From the NCBI RefSeq assembly GCF_000021325.1, contig NC_011365.1, positions 2,260,001 through 2,324,000 on the forward strand: DNA of 64,000 nt. Direction: 5' to 3'. Positions 51,277 through 60,686 of the stretch are shown in pieces. The first letter of the stretch is position 1; each line of letters begins with the position of its first letter. The notes below the pieces were generated by a model. It saw only the letters and a program-made list of their open reading frames with translations, had not been told where the DNA came from and made no database searches. The DNA is from Gluconacetobacter diazotrophicus PA1 5 (lineage in GTDB: Bacteria; Pseudomonadota; Alphaproteobacteria; Acetobacterales; Acetobacteraceae). A program made the translations under genes and the position numbers.

Positions 51277-52344
51277 ATGGACCCCGCCACGCTGTCCCCC
51301 CGTCCTGCCCTGCCGCCCGGGCTGGACGCAAGATCCGCGGCGATCCTGCGTGAAATCGTCGAACAGTACGTGGAAACCGGCGAACCGGTCGGCTCGCGCA
51401 CGCTCTCGCGCCGCCTGCCGCTGTCGCTGTCCCCGGCCACGATCCGCAACGTCATGGCGGACCTGACCGAGGCCGGACTGCTGTTTTCGCCCCACGCCTC
51501 GGCCGGCCGCCTGCCCACCGAAAAGGGCGTGCGGCTGTTCGTCGACGGCCTGCTGCAGTTCGGCAGCCTGACCGAGGACGAGCGCGAGACGATCACCCGC
51601 TCGCTGGAAATGCGCGGCCGGTCGCTGCAGGACATGCTGTCCGAGGCCTCGTCTATGCTCTCGGGCCTGTCCTCGGCGGCGGGTCTGGTCCTGGCGCCCA
51701 AGAGCGACGGTGCGGTGAAGCATATCGAATTCGTGGCCCTAGGGCCGCGCCGCGCGCTGGTCATCCTGGTGGGGGCGGACGGGCAGGTGGAAAACCGGGT
51801 GATCGAAACCCCGATCGGCCTGCCGCCCTCGGCTCTGGTCGAGGCGGGGAACTACCTGAATGCCCACCTGACCGGTCGCACGCTGGAGGGCCTGCGCGAG
51901 CATGTCAGCGCCAACATGGCCGCCAATCGCAATGAACTGCATCATCTGACGGCCGAAGTGGTGGCCAGCGGCCTGGCGACGTGGAGCGAGCTGGATCGCG
52001 GCGGCACGCTGTTCGTGCGCGGCCAGGCGCGGCTGCTGGCCGACGTGACGGAGATCGAGCGCCTGTCCACCATCCAGATGCTGTTCGAACGGCTAGAAAC
52101 GCAGGAAACGATGCTGCGCCTGCTGGACCTGGCGCAGGAATCCGAGGGGGTGCGGATCTTCATCGGGGCCGAAAGCGGCGTGTTCGGCCTGTCGGGCATG
52201 TCGGCGGTGGTGGCCCCGGCGCGGACCGACAGCAACCGCATCGTGGGTGCGATCGGCGTGATCGGGCCGACGCGCATCAATTATGGCCGCATTATCCCGG
52301 TGGTGGATTACACCGCGCGGGTTATCGGCCGGATGCTGGGGTGA
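51277..52344 (+). CDS. hrcA: Heat-inducible transcription repressor HrcA
   Basis: This 355-residue repressor binds CIRCE elements and controls groE and dnaK-type genes. The winged HTH ([38 protein letters not shown], then [20 protein letters not shown]) and the GAF-like core ending [20 protein letters not shown] are typical. No CIRCE inverted repeat is visible in its 5' region. Its usual neighbour grpE does not follow; an aldo/keto reductase does. Confidence 0.96.
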   Translation: MDPATLSPRPALPPGLDARSAAILREIVEQYVETGEPVGSRTLSRRLPLSLSPATIRNVMADLTEAGLLFSPHASAGRLPTEKGVRLFVDGLLQFGSLTEDERETITRSLEMRGRSLQDMLSEASSMLSGLSSAAGLVLAPKSDGAVKHIEFVALGPRRALVILVGADGQVENRVIETPIGLPPSALVEAGNYLNAHLTGRTLEGLREHVSANMAANRNELHHLTAEVVASGLATWSELDRGGTLFVRGQARLLADVTEIERLSTIQMLFERLETQETMLRLLDLAQESEGVRIFIGAESGVFGLSGMSAVVAPARTDSNRIVGAIGVIGPTRINYGRIIPVVDYTARVIGRMLG

Positions 52345-52370
52345 CTGCCTCGCCAGTGCCATATTGTTTC

Positions 52371-52393
52371 GTTCTTTTTTGAAGAAAGAAGAA
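52371..52393. repeat. A/T-rich hairpin similar to the one at 29284
   Basis: TTCTTT (52372-52377) pairs with AAAGAA (52385-52390) within GTTCTTTTTTGAAGAAAGAA. It closely matches the sequence between the LysR and AAA+ genes (GTTCTTTTTCTGAAGAAAAA) and lies between hrcA and the aldo/keto reductase gene. It may be a hrcA terminator of a dispersed type. Confidence 0.55.
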
Positions 52394-52417
52394 ATCTTCT
52401 TCATGCAGGAGGCCCGA

Positions 52418-53305
52418 ATGTCCCACCCAGACGCCCGCCAGGCGGGACTCTTCTCCATCGGCGGTGACATCCCGGTCGCCCGGATGGGTTTCGGCGCCAT
52501 GCGCATCACCGGGCGCGGCATCTGGGGCGACCCGCCGGACCGCGATCGTTCCCTGGCCACCCTGCGGCGCGCGGCGGCGTGCGGCGTCACGCTGATCGAC
52601 ACCGCCGACAGCTACGGCCCTTGTGTCAGCGAGGACCTGATCCGCGCCGCGCTGCATCCCTATGATGGGCTGACGATCGCGACCAAGGGCGGCCACACGC
52701 GGCATGGTCCCGATATCTGGCGCCCGGTCGGCAACCCCAATTACCTGCGCCAGTGTGTGCTGATGAGCATGCGCCGCCTGGGCGTGGCGCGGATCGACCT
52801 GTGGCAGTTGCATCGCGTGGGGCCCGACTGCCCGCCCGAGGCGCAGTTCGAGGTGATCGCCGCGATGCGCCAGGAAGGGCTGATCCGCCATGTCGGCCTG
52901 TCCGAGGTCTCGGTGGACATGATCGAACGCGCGGCGCGCTTCTTCCCGGTCGCCACGGTGCAGAACCGCTACAACCTGGTGAACCGCGCGTCCGAGGACG
53001 TGCTGGAATACTGCATCGCGCACGGGATCGGCTTCATTCCCTGGGCGCCGCTGGCGGCGGGCGGGCTGACGCAGGGCCATACCGCGCTGGCCCGGACGGC
53101 GGCCGACCTGCAAGCCACGCCGGGGCAGGTGGCGCTGGCCTGGCTGCTGCGCCGCGCTCCGGTCATGCTGCCGATCCCCGGCACCGGCAGCCCCGACCAT
53201 GTGGATGAAAACACCGCCGCCGCCGGGCTGGTGCTGGACGACGCCACGTTCGCGCAACTGGACAGGGAAGGGCGCGAGGAATGGCACCGGCTGTCGGGTT
53301 CCTGA
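52418..53305 (+). CDS. Aldo/keto reductase
   Basis: This 295-residue NADPH-dependent TIM-barrel oxidoreductase carries the catalytic tetrad: Asp and Tyr in LIDTADSYG, Lys in TIATKGGHT and His in WQLHRVG. The opening is [13 protein letters not shown], and the C-terminal [14 protein letters not shown] is the cofactor-phosphate region. AGGAGG 5 bases before ATG 52418 fixes the start; the open frame runs into hrcA upstream. It may be co-transcribed with hrcA. Substrate unknown. Confidence 0.9.
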   Translation: MSHPDARQAGLFSIGGDIPVARMGFGAMRITGRGIWGDPPDRDRSLATLRRAAACGVTLIDTADSYGPCVSEDLIRAALHPYDGLTIATKGGHTRHGPDIWRPVGNPNYLRQCVLMSMRRLGVARIDLWQLHRVGPDCPPEAQFEVIAAMRQEGLIRHVGLSEVSVDMIERAARFFPVATVQNRYNLVNRASEDVLEYCIAHGIGFIPWAPLAAGGLTQGHTALARTAADLQATPGQVALAWLLRRAPVMLPIPGTGSPDHVDENTAAAGLVLDDATFAQLDREGREEWHRLSGS

Positions 53306-53411
53306 GCGCGGGACGAGACGCGGGCGCGCGACAATGCTAGGACACCGCCTATCGTGATGGACCCTCTTGTGCTGGACATTGCTCCCTTGGACCTCGCCTG
53401 TTGGACCCCGG

Positions 53412-56126
53412 ATGATTTTTCCTAACGGATCGGACCGCGACGGCCGGATGCTCGTCACCTCGCGCGTGGGCGGGAACGGCCCGTCGGACGGCGGGGCGCC
53501 CCCGGGCCGTACCGGCGGCTTCGGCCTGACCGGTCCGGGGGGCGGCCCGCGCCGGCCGCGCTTTCGCCTGGTGCGTCGCATCGCCGGGGGCGGGATGGCG
53601 CTGCTGATACTGGCGACGGCCGCCGGCGGCCTGGTCGCATGGACGAAATACGAACAACTGGTGTCCGACCTGCCGACGGTGGACGGCCTGCGGACCTACC
53701 AGCCCCCGGTCATGAGCCGGCTTTATTCCGGCGACGACCGCGTGATGGCCGAACTGGCGGCGGAACGGCGCGTCTTCGTGCCCTACAGCGCCATTCCCGA
53801 CCGGGTGAAGAACGCCATCATCGCGGCCGAGGACCAGAAATTCTATACCCATGGCGGCGTCGATCCGTTCGCGATCATCCGCGCGGGCCTGACCGACCTG
53901 ACCATGCAGAAGGGCCATCGGCCGCTGGGCGCCTCGACGATCACCCAGCAGGTGGCGCGCATCATGCTGCTGGGCACCAACGCCGTGTCGCTGCAACGCA
54001 AGGCCAAGGAGGCCCTGCTGGCAATCCGGATCGAGCAGACCCTGCCGAAGGACAGGATCCTCGAAATCTACCTGAACGAGATCTATCTGGGCGCGGGTGC
54101 CTATGGCGTCGCCGCCGCCGCGCAGACCTATTTCAACAAGCCGCTGGACCAGCTGGACAATGCCGAGGCCGCGTTCCTCGGCGCGCTGCCCAAATCGCCG
54201 ACCAACTACAACCCCTATCGCTTTCCCGAGGCGGCGCGCGGGCGGCGCGACTGGGTGCTGCAGCGCATGGCCGAACTGGGCGCCATCACCGAGGACGAGG
54301 CCCGCATGGCGCAGGCCGAGCCGCTGGTGCCGCAGGCCTTCGTCCGCCCCGGCCCGGTCCCCGGGTCCGAATGGTTCGCCGAGGACGTGCGGCGCGCGCT
54401 GATCGAACGCTACGGGCTGGACACCACCATGCAGGGCGGCCTGCTGGTCCATACCAGCCTCGACCCCCATCTGCAGCAGATCGCGACCGGCGCGGTGCGT
54501 GACGGGCTGATGGCCTATGACCACGACCATGGCGGCTGGCGCGGGCCGGTCGGCCATCTGGACGGCGTTACGGCCGCCGCGAGCGTGCCCGACGCATGGC
54601 AGCCCGCGCTGGCGGCGGTGGCGAAGCCCGCCGGCATGCTGGAATCCTGGCGCCTGGGCGTGGTCCTGTCCCCCACGACGGGCGAGGTCGGATGGCTGGA
54701 AGGGCCGGCCTCGCACGGCGTGCCGCACACCGGACGGCTGCTGGCGCGTGACATGGCGTGGATGCGGCGCTGGCGCCTGCCGCGCGCGGGCGACCTGGTC
54801 ATGATCGAACCCCAGGCCACGGGCGGCGGCGCCGCGCTGCGGCAGATCCCCCGCGTCGAAGGTGCGCTGGTCACGATGGACGTGCGCACCGGCCGCGTGC
54901 TGGCCATGGTCGGCGGCTGGTCGTTCGCCCAGTCGCAGTTCAACCGCGCGACCCAGGCGTTCCGCCAGCCCGGATCGTCCTTCAAGCCGTTCGTCTACCT
55001 GACGGCGATGGAACAGGGGATTTCGCCGTCGCAGAAATTCGACGATTCGCCGGTGTCCTACGGAACCTGGCACCCGAACAATTACGAAAAGGATTTCTGG
55101 GGCCCCACCACGCTGCATGACGCGCTGCGGGAATCGCGCAACCTGGTGACGATCCGCCTGGCGGCCCATATCGGCATGAAGTCGGTGGCGGCCATGGCCG
55201 CCAACCTGCATCTGGTCGATGCCATGCCGCATGTCCTGCCCGCCGCCCTGGGCGCGGTGGAAACCACCGTGCTGCGCGAGGCCGGGGCCTATGCCACCAT
55301 AGCCTCCGGCGGCCGTCTGGTCACGCCCAGCCTGATCGACGACGTGCAGGATCGCGACGGCCACGTGCTGTGGCGGCCCACGGGCATGGATCTGCAGGCC
55401 GCGCCCGCCGCCCCGCCTGCCCAGGCGCCCACCGCTTCCGCCTCCCTTCCGGCGCTTCCCACCGTGCCGGCCGACGGGCCCGCGATCATCGATACCCGGC
55501 CGCAGGTCGTCTCGCCCGCCAGCGCGTTCCAGATCACCACGATGATGCGCGATGTGATCCTGCGCGGCACCGGCGTGCAGGCGGGGGCGGGCATCGACCG
55601 TCCCATCGTGGGCAAGACCGGCACCAGCCAGAACTTCAACGATGCCTGGTTCGCGGGCTTCTCGCCTGAAATCGTGACGGTCGTGTGGGTCGGCTTCGAT
55701 ACGCCGGCGACCCTGGGCAAGGCCGAAACGGGTGCCGCCATCGCCGGACCGATATGGAACCGGGTGATGAAGGCGGTGCTGGCCGACCGGCCGAAGCTGG
55801 ATTTCCCGGTGCCCGAGGGGATCACGCTGGCACGCTACGACACCGGCATGGGCATGGCGGTGGACGCGTTCAAGCCGGACCAGGTGCCGGGTATCAGTTC
55901 CGACCTGTTCGCCAATGCGACGGGCGCGCTGACCGCCGCCGATACCGGGGCCGAGACCATGCCCGACTCCGAAAGCGACATGGCGGCCTCTCCCTCGGTC
56001 GGCACGCCCGAAGGCGGCGCGCCCGGCGTGGGTTCCGGCACCGGTCCCGCGCCGCAGGCGGGGCCGTCCGGACCCCCCGCGGCGCCTGCCGGCGGGGGTG
56101 ACATCGGCATGGGCGGCCTGTATTGA
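53412..56126 (+). CDS. mrcA: Penicillin-binding protein 1A (bifunctional)
   Basis: This class A enzyme of about 904 residues polymerises and cross-links peptidoglycan. It has a Gly/Pro-rich cytoplasmic tail, one membrane anchor (about residues 60-85), a glycosyltransferase domain (AEDQKFYTHGGVDP about 139, LGASTITQQVARIML, EIYLNEIYLGAGAYG) and a transpeptidase domain with SSFK (about 523), SRN and KTGTS (about 735). The C-terminus is a Pro/Gly/Ala-rich tail. No strong ribosome site marks the start; ATG 53412 was chosen over TTG 53367 and ATG 53448. prfB follows after 51 bases. Confidence 0.96.
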   Translation: MIFPNGSDRDGRMLVTSRVGGNGPSDGGAPPGRTGGFGLTGPGGGPRRPRFRLVRRIAGGGMALLILATAAGGLVAWTKYEQLVSDLPTVDGLRTYQPPVMSRLYSGDDRVMAELAAERRVFVPYSAIPDRVKNAIIAAEDQKFYTHGGVDPFAIIRAGLTDLTMQKGHRPLGASTITQQVARIMLLGTNAVSLQRKAKEALLAIRIEQTLPKDRILEIYLNEIYLGAGAYGVAAAAQTYFNKPLDQLDNAEAAFLGALPKSPTNYNPYRFPEAARGRRDWVLQRMAELGAITEDEARMAQAEPLVPQAFVRPGPVPGSEWFAEDVRRALIERYGLDTTMQGGLLVHTSLDPHLQQIATGAVRDGLMAYDHDHGGWRGPVGHLDGVTAAASVPDAWQPALAAVAKPAGMLESWRLGVVLSPTTGEVGWLEGPASHGVPHTGRLLARDMAWMRRWRLPRAGDLVMIEPQATGGGAALRQIPRVEGALVTMDVRTGRVLAMVGGWSFAQSQFNRATQAFRQPGSSFKPFVYLTAMEQGISPSQKFDDSPVSYGTWHPNNYEKDFWGPTTLHDALRESRNLVTIRLAAHIGMKSVAAMAANLHLVDAMPHVLPAALGAVETTVLREAGAYATIASGGRLVTPSLIDDVQDRDGHVLWRPTGMDLQAAPAAPPAQAPTASASLPALPTVPADGPAIIDTRPQVVSPASAFQITTMMRDVILRGTGVQAGAGIDRPIVGKTGTSQNFNDAWFAGFSPEIVTVVWVGFDTPATLGKAETGAAIAGPIWNRVMKAVLADRPKLDFPVPEGITLARYDTGMGMAVDAFKPDQVPGISSDLFANATGALTAADTGAETMPDSESDMAASPSVGTPEGGAPGVGSGTGPAPQAGPSGPPAAPAGGGDIGMGGLY

Positions 56127-56177
56127 CGCCGTGCGCCCGCTGCGGCGGGCCCCCTTTTCCTGACGGAGACCTGTTTC

Positions 56178-57309
56178 ATGTCTGCCGAGACCGATTCCCT
56201 CAACGAACAGATCAAGCAGTCGGTGGCGCTGCTGAGGAGGCATCTTTGACTGGGATGTCGCACTTGGCCGTCTCGCGGAACTGAACAACCGGGCGGAGGA
56301 TCCGGATCTGTGGAACGATCCCGACACCGCCCAGAAACTGATGCGCGAGCGCACCCTGCTGGCCGGGCAGGTCGAGGGCGTGCAGCGCCTGGAAGCCGAC
56401 GTCCGCGACACGCTGGACCTGGTCGAACTGGCCGAAATGGAGGGCGATGACGCTGTCCTGAAGGACGCGGTGCAGATGCTGCGCGCCCTGGCCGAGGAGG
56501 CCAAGCGCCGCGAGACCGAAAGCCTGCTGTCCGGCGAGGCCGACAGCAACGACTGCTATCTGGAAGTCAATGCCGGCGCCGGCGGGACCGAAGCCCAGGA
56601 CTGGGCCGAAATGCTGCTGCGCATGTACACCCGCTGGGCCGAGCAGCACGGTTACAAGGTCGCGCTGATGGAAAGTTCGGAAGGCGAGCAGGCGGGGCTG
56701 AAATCGGCGACGATCCAGGTCACCGGCCCCAACGCCTATGGCTGGCTGAAGACCGAGGCCGGAGTGCATCGCCTGGTGCGCATTTCGCCCTTCGACGCGG
56801 CGGCGCGGCGACAGACCTCGTTCGCCTCGGTCTGGGTCTATCCGGTGGTGGATGATTCGATCGAGATCGAGATCAACGAAGCCGACCTGAAGGTCGATAC
56901 GTTCCGTGCCTCGGGTGCCGGCGGCCAGCACGTCAACAAGACGGAATCGGCCATCCGCATCACTCATATCCCCACCGGGATCATCGTCGCCTGCCAGACC
57001 GACCGTTCGCAGCATCGCAACCGCGCCACGGCGATGACGATGCTGAAGGCGCGGATGTACGAGCAGGAACTGCAGCGGCGCGAGGCCGCGGCGGCGCAGA
57101 CCGAGGCGGCGAAGACCGATATCGGCTGGGGACACCAGATCCGTTCCTACGTCCTGGCGCCCTATCAGCTGGTCAAGGACCTGCGTACGAGTGTCGAGCG
57201 CGGCAATCCCGACGCCGTGCTGGACGGCGACCTGGACGACTTCATGGCCGCGGCCCTGGCCGCCCGGGTGGGCGCCACCCGGTCGGAGGCGAGCGCTTCC
57301 GCCCAGTAA
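56178..57309 (+). CDS. prfB: Peptide chain release factor 2 (programmed +1 frameshift)
   Basis: RF2 ends translation at UGA and UAA. The first 23 codons (ATG 56178) end at an in-frame UGA (56247-56249); a +1 shift joins them to the long second frame from GAC 56248, giving 376 residues. The recognition motif SPF ([16 protein letters not shown]) and the hydrolysis motif [16 protein letters not shown] are intact. The frameshift makes RF2 synthesis depend on RF2 level. The gene follows mrcA and ends 38 bases before a strong terminator. Not a broken gene: all frameshift elements are conserved. Confidence 0.97.
56235..56250 (+). promoter_or_regulatory. prfB +1 frameshift site
   Basis: AGGAGG (internal Shine-Dalgarno, 56235-56240), then CAT, then the slippery CTT TGA C. 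The 3-base spacing to CTT equals that of E. coli prfB (AGGGGG TAT CTT TGA C). The ribosome slips one base forward at CTT and skips the TGA. Confidence 0.95.
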
Positions 57310-57347
57310 CGGTGCCGCAGCAATGCCGCGAGGTCGCGCCGGATCGG

Positions 57348-57380
57348 GGCGGGGATGGCGGAGCCATCCCCGCCTTTTTT
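57348..57380 (+). terminator. Intrinsic terminator of prfB
   Basis: GGCGGGGATGGC (57348-57359) pairs perfectly with GCCATCCCCGCC (57363-57374), loop GGA, followed by six Ts (57375-57380). Confidence 0.95.
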
Positions 57381-57906
57381 ATGGCACGTCCGCACGCGCA
57401 TCCCGGGCGGATTCGAACCGGACGGTGCCGCGCACGTTACACGAGATTGCGCTCCCGGTGCCCGTGGGTCGGGCCGGCACCGTTTTCGTATCGCCCCTGC
57501 ACAGACAGGCGGCACGGCGCGAAAAATGGCAGAATTGATGGCCCGTGCTTAAAAATCGCCGGTTTTTGGCCATTTATGACAGGCGGTTAATATGGCCAAT
57601 TTTTAGGCCAGTGATGACAAAATGCTCGTTTCGGATTGAGTAAATATCTTGCTTGACATGAGGGGGGGGCAATAGCCCAATTCAATGGCTTGGCGGCATT
57701 TCGATGGCTGTCCGGCCAGGTCGGAACGCAGGGGATCGTTGGGTCTCCGATGCTGTTTTCGTGTGTCCTGAATGCCTCAGCGGTCCGCGCCGCGATGCAT
57801 GGTCCCGGTCTTCCGGGACGGGAGCCGAAGCTGCCTCAGTGGTGCTGATTTGTCGTGGGTTTGAGTGCCGAAACCGGCGCGGACGAGAGGTTAAGGAGGT
57901 TTCGAC
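57381..57906 (+). other. Intergenic region before tonB with hairpin and repeats
   Basis: About 525 bp without a convincing gene. A second hairpin, CGGTGCC (57456-57462) with GGCACCG (57476-57482) then TTTT, may back up the prfB terminator. An AT-rich core (57540-57660) holds TTGGCCAT (57566-57573) inverted to ATGGCCAA (57592-57599) and an imperfect direct repeat (57563-57581 and 57600-57619, shared TTTTT, GGCCA and ATGACA). TTGACA at 57653-57658 could be a -35 box; no good -10 follows. A 68-codon open frame at 57704-57910 looks unconvincing. Confidence 0.6.
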
Positions 57907-58566
57907 ATGAACTACGCGGAACAACAACGCAGTCCGATGAAGCATATCGTCGGGATTACTGTCGTTGTTCTCCTGCACGTGGTTCTGATCTGGGCGTTGA
58001 TGAACGGCCTCGGGGCGAAGATCGTCCAGGAGTTGCACCCGCCCATCCAGACCAAGATTATCACCGAGCCCAAGCCGCCGCCGCCGCCCCCGCCGCCGCC
58101 GCCGCCGCCGGTGATGACGCAGCCGCCGCCGCCGTACATTCCGCCGCCGAAGATCCAGATCCAGCCGCCGCCGCAGCAGGTGATCCGCCAGGTGACGCAC
58201 ACGCCGCCGCCCAAGCCGATGCCGCCCGCGGCCAGCGTGGCGCCGCCCGCGCCAAACGCGCCGGTCGGTCCGCCGGTTCCGGATCATCTGGCGGGCGCGC
58301 GCCCGGTGAACAACGTCAAGCTCGAATATCCCGAGGAGGCGCTCGAGGAAAATCGCGAGGGACGCGTGACCGTGCTGTGCGACGTGGAAGCGACCGGCGA
58401 GACGACCAACTGTGCCGTCACCAGCGTGCAGGGCGGGCAGGAATTCGCCCAGGCCGCGCTGGATTACGTCCGCCGCGCCAGGTATCAGCCTGCGGTCAAG
58501 AATGGTGTTCCCATCAAGGAATTCCACCATCCGTATACGATTACCTTCAGGCTCAGCAACGACTGA
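57907..58566 (+). CDS. tonB: TonB energy transducer
   Basis: This 219-residue protein has an N-terminal membrane helix (about residues 13-36, KHIVGITVVVLLHVVLIWAL), a long proline-rich spacer (about 54-130, including twelve consecutive prolines) and the C-terminal TonB domain (LEYPEEALEENREGRVTVLC, YVRRARYQPAVKNGVPI). It spans the periplasm to open TonB-dependent receptors such as the siderophore receptor at 4.2 kb. AAGGAGG 9 bases upstream is an excellent ribosome site. First gene of a five-gene cluster with exbB, two exbD and a TPR gene. Confidence 0.95.
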   Translation: MNYAEQQRSPMKHIVGITVVVLLHVVLIWALMNGLGAKIVQELHPPIQTKIITEPKPPPPPPPPPPPPVMTQPPPPYIPPPKIQIQPPPQQVIRQVTHTPPPKPMPPAASVAPPAPNAPVGPPVPDHLAGARPVNNVKLEYPEEALEENREGRVTVLCDVEATGETTNCAVTSVQGGQEFAQAALDYVRRARYQPAVKNGVPIKEFHHPYTITFRLSND

Positions 58567-58657
58567 AGGTTACCGAAGTTGCCGGAGCCGGCCGGGTGAA
58601 CCCGACGGCTCCGGGGTTCCGGAAAACGGGCCATCTACCACAAAGGATTTGGAGTAC

Positions 58658-59725
58658 ATGACCAGACTGCACCGTGTTCCTGTCGTTGCCGCGTCGGCCC
58701 TGGCGGCCGTTCTGAGCGTCTCGTCGCCCGTCATTGCGGTCGCGCAGGATGCACAGTCCGCCGCTCCGGCCGCCGCTCCTGCTCCTGACGCGTCCGCTCC
58801 CGCCGCCCCCGCTCCGGGTGCGCCGGCTGCCGCCGCTCCGGCCGCGCCCGACGCTTCGGCTCCGGCTGCCCCGGCCGCCGGCGCTCCCGCCCCGGATGCC
58901 TCGGCTCCGGCCGCGACCCCCGCTCCGGACGCGTCCGCGCCGGCCGCGCCCGCGGTGACCCCGCCGGCCGAAGACGCCGCCGCGGCCAAGCCCGCCGGCA
59001 ACCCGTACGGCCTCGATGCCCTGTGGCGGAACGGCGACATCATCGCGCGCGGCGTTCTGCTGATCATGGTCGCCATGTCGCTGGGCACGTGGTACATCAT
59101 GGTCACGAAGTTCTTCGAACAGGCCCGCATGTTCTCGGCCGCCAAGGAGGCTTCGAGCGTGTTCTGGACGAAGTCCTCGATCCAGGAAGGCGCCGCGGCG
59201 CTGAAGCCGACCTCGCCGTTCCGCTACATCGCCGATACCGGCATCGTCGCGGCCGAGCATCATGAGGGCACGATGCAGGAATCGATCGACCTGCATAGCT
59301 GGACGTCCATGTCCATCCAGCGCGCGGTCGATACCATCCAGTCGCGCCTGCAGGGCGGCCTGGCCTTCCTGGGCACCGTCGGTTCCACCTCGCCGTTCGT
59401 CGGTCTGTTCGGCACCGTCTGGGGTATCTATCACGCCCTGACCGCCATCGGCATCGCCGGCCAGGCGTCGATCGACAAGGTTGCCGGCCCGGTCGGTGAA
59501 TCGCTGATCATGACCGCCATCGGTCTGGGCACCGCCGTTCCGGCCGTGCTGGGCTACAACCTGCTGGTTCGCCGCAACAAGGGCGCGATGGACAAGGTCC
59601 GCAACTTCGCCGCCGACCTGCAGTCGATCCTGCTGGGTGGCTTCCGTCACGGCGTGACGCCGGACATCGTGGTGCGCCCCGATGACTCGCCGACCACCAC
59701 GACGACCTCCAACCGGGTTGCCTGA
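58658..59725 (+). CDS. exbB: ExbB-family proton-channel protein with repetitive N-terminal extension
   Basis: This 355-residue MotA/TolQ/ExbB-type protein has a signal peptide (to about residue 29), an Ala/Pro-rich repetitive stretch (about 30-115) with PDASAPAA-type units occurring about five times, then the ExbB core with membrane helices near about 128-150, 235-265 and 280-305 (LQGGLAFLGTVGSTSPFVGL, GTVWGIYHAL, GPVGESLIMTAIGLGTAVPA). Canonical E. coli ExbB is much shorter and lacks the Ala/Pro stretch, though extended forms are known in other Gram-negatives. The extension would lie in the periplasm. AAGGA 11 bases upstream supports ATG 58658. Confidence 0.93.
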   Translation: MTRLHRVPVVAASALAAVLSVSSPVIAVAQDAQSAAPAAAPAPDASAPAAPAPGAPAAAAPAAPDASAPAAPAAGAPAPDASAPAATPAPDASAPAAPAVTPPAEDAAAAKPAGNPYGLDALWRNGDIIARGVLLIMVAMSLGTWYIMVTKFFEQARMFSAAKEASSVFWTKSSIQEGAAALKPTSPFRYIADTGIVAAEHHEGTMQESIDLHSWTSMSIQRAVDTIQSRLQGGLAFLGTVGSTSPFVGLFGTVWGIYHALTAIGIAGQASIDKVAGPVGESLIMTAIGLGTAVPAVLGYNLLVRRNKGAMDKVRNFAADLQSILLGGFRHGVTPDIVVRPDDSPTTTTTSNRVA

Positions 59726-59727
59726 AC

Positions 59728-60153
59728 ATGGCGATGCAAGTCGGAGGCGGCGGCGATGAAGACGAGGTGGTGTCCGCCATCAACACCACTCCGCTTGTCG
59801 ACGTCATGCTGGTGCTGCTGATCATCTTCCTGATCACCATCCCGGTCGCAACGCATACCATCAAGGTGACCCTGCCCAAGGACGCCAACCAGCCCACCCA
59901 GACCAGGCCCGGAAACGTGGTCCTGGCGGTGACGGAAAACGGCCAGATCTACTGGAACGAAGTCGCGGTCAAAAGCCGCGCCGACCTTCTGGACAGGCTG
60001 GAAAAGGTGGCCGTCATCAAGCCGCAGCCGCAGATCCAGATCCGCGGCGACGCCAAGGCGCGGTACGAATCCGTGGGACGGGCGATCGCGACCTGCCAGG
60101 AGGCCGGGATCTACCACGTGGATTTCATTACCGAGCAGCCGCACTCGGACTGA
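59728..60153 (+). CDS. exbD: ExbD-family protein, first copy
   Basis: This 141-residue single-pass protein has the family pattern around the proton-carrying Asp: SAINTTPLVDVMLVLLIIFLITIPV. A periplasmic domain follows (VVLAVTENGQIYWNE, then QIQIRGDAKARYESVGRAIA). It starts 2 bases after the exbB stop, so it is tightly coupled. With ExbB it powers TonB. Confidence 0.95.
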   Translation: MAMQVGGGGDEDEVVSAINTTPLVDVMLVLLIIFLITIPVATHTIKVTLPKDANQPTQTRPGNVVLAVTENGQIYWNEVAVKSRADLLDRLEKVAVIKPQPQIQIRGDAKARYESVGRAIATCQEAGIYHVDFITEQPHSD

Positions 60154-60165
60154 CGGACGGCGTGA

Positions 60166-60191
60166 CCCGGTTCCGGCCTGCCGGAACCGGG
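60166..60191 (+). repeat. Perfect 11-bp hairpin between the two exbD genes
   Basis: CCCGGTTCCGG (60166-60176) pairs with CCGGAACCGGG (60181-60191), loop CCTG. There is no T-tract, so it is more likely an mRNA stability or processing element, dividing the exbB-exbD1 and exbD2-TPR parts of the transcript. Confidence 0.6.
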
Positions 60192-60247
60192 GACACCGGG
60201 GGATTCACATCCGGGCACTGGCCCGCGTATTTAGAGAGTACACCGCC

Positions 60248-60682
60248 ATGGGCATGAATGTCGGCGCTGAAAGCACCACCGAAGACGAAGGCATCGTCGA
60301 TATCAACACGACGCCGCTGATCGACGTCATGCTGGTGCTGCTGATCATGCTGATCATCACCATTCCGCTGCAGACCCATTCGGTCGCGCTGGACCTGCCG
60401 CAGGGCAATCCGCCGCCCTCGACCGAGGTGCCGAAGGTCGTGACCGTTGCCATCGATTTCGATAACAGCATTTCGTGGAATGGCGAGCCGATCACCGACG
60501 AGGGCTCGTTGCAGGCGCATTTCGTCGCGGCGGCGGCGCAGCCCGACCAGCCGGAAATGCACATCCACCCGAATCGCCTGGCCGATTACAAGACGGTGGC
60601 GCATGTCCTCGCGGATGCCCAGAGGCTTGGCATGACCAAGCTGGGTATCGTAGGTCAGGATCAGTTCATGGAAGGACAGTGA
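60248..60682 (+). CDS. exbD: ExbD-family protein, second copy
   Basis: This 144-residue protein has the ExbD pattern DINTTPLIDVMLVLLIMLIITIPLQT and a periplasmic domain (VVTVAIDFDNSISWNGEPIT, QPEMHIHPNRLADYKTVAHV). It is a paralogue of the preceding gene rather than a recent copy: the two agree around the membrane Asp but diverge in the periplasmic part. Two ExbD proteins beside one ExbB is known from TonB systems in Xanthomonas and relatives. It precedes the TPR gene by 4 bases. Confidence 0.94.
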   Translation: MGMNVGAESTTEDEGIVDINTTPLIDVMLVLLIMLIITIPLQTHSVALDLPQGNPPPSTEVPKVVTVAIDFDNSISWNGEPITDEGSLQAHFVAAAAQPDQPEMHIHPNRLADYKTVAHVLADAQRLGMTKLGIVGQDQFMEGQ

Positions 60683-60686
60683 GCTG

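Noticed and set aside
53349-56549. Long open frame antisense to the penicillin-binding protein gene
   Set aside because: Low-complexity translation without similarity to any family; the + strand gene is unambiguous.
56341-57309. Reading prfB as a truncated gene starting at 56341
   Set aside because: The sequence upstream is continuous RF2 coding after the programmed frameshift, so the N-terminus is not missing.
57405-57430. tRNA-like T-loop (GATTCGAACC) on the minus strand after prfB
   Set aside because: The flanking bases do not form the 5-bp T-stem and no acceptor, anticodon or D arm can be folded nearby. Possibly chance or a very decayed remnant.
57704-57910. 68-codon open frame just upstream of tonB
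   Set aside because: No ribosome site of its own, odd amino-acid composition, and it covers the tonB ribosome site; more likely leader DNA.
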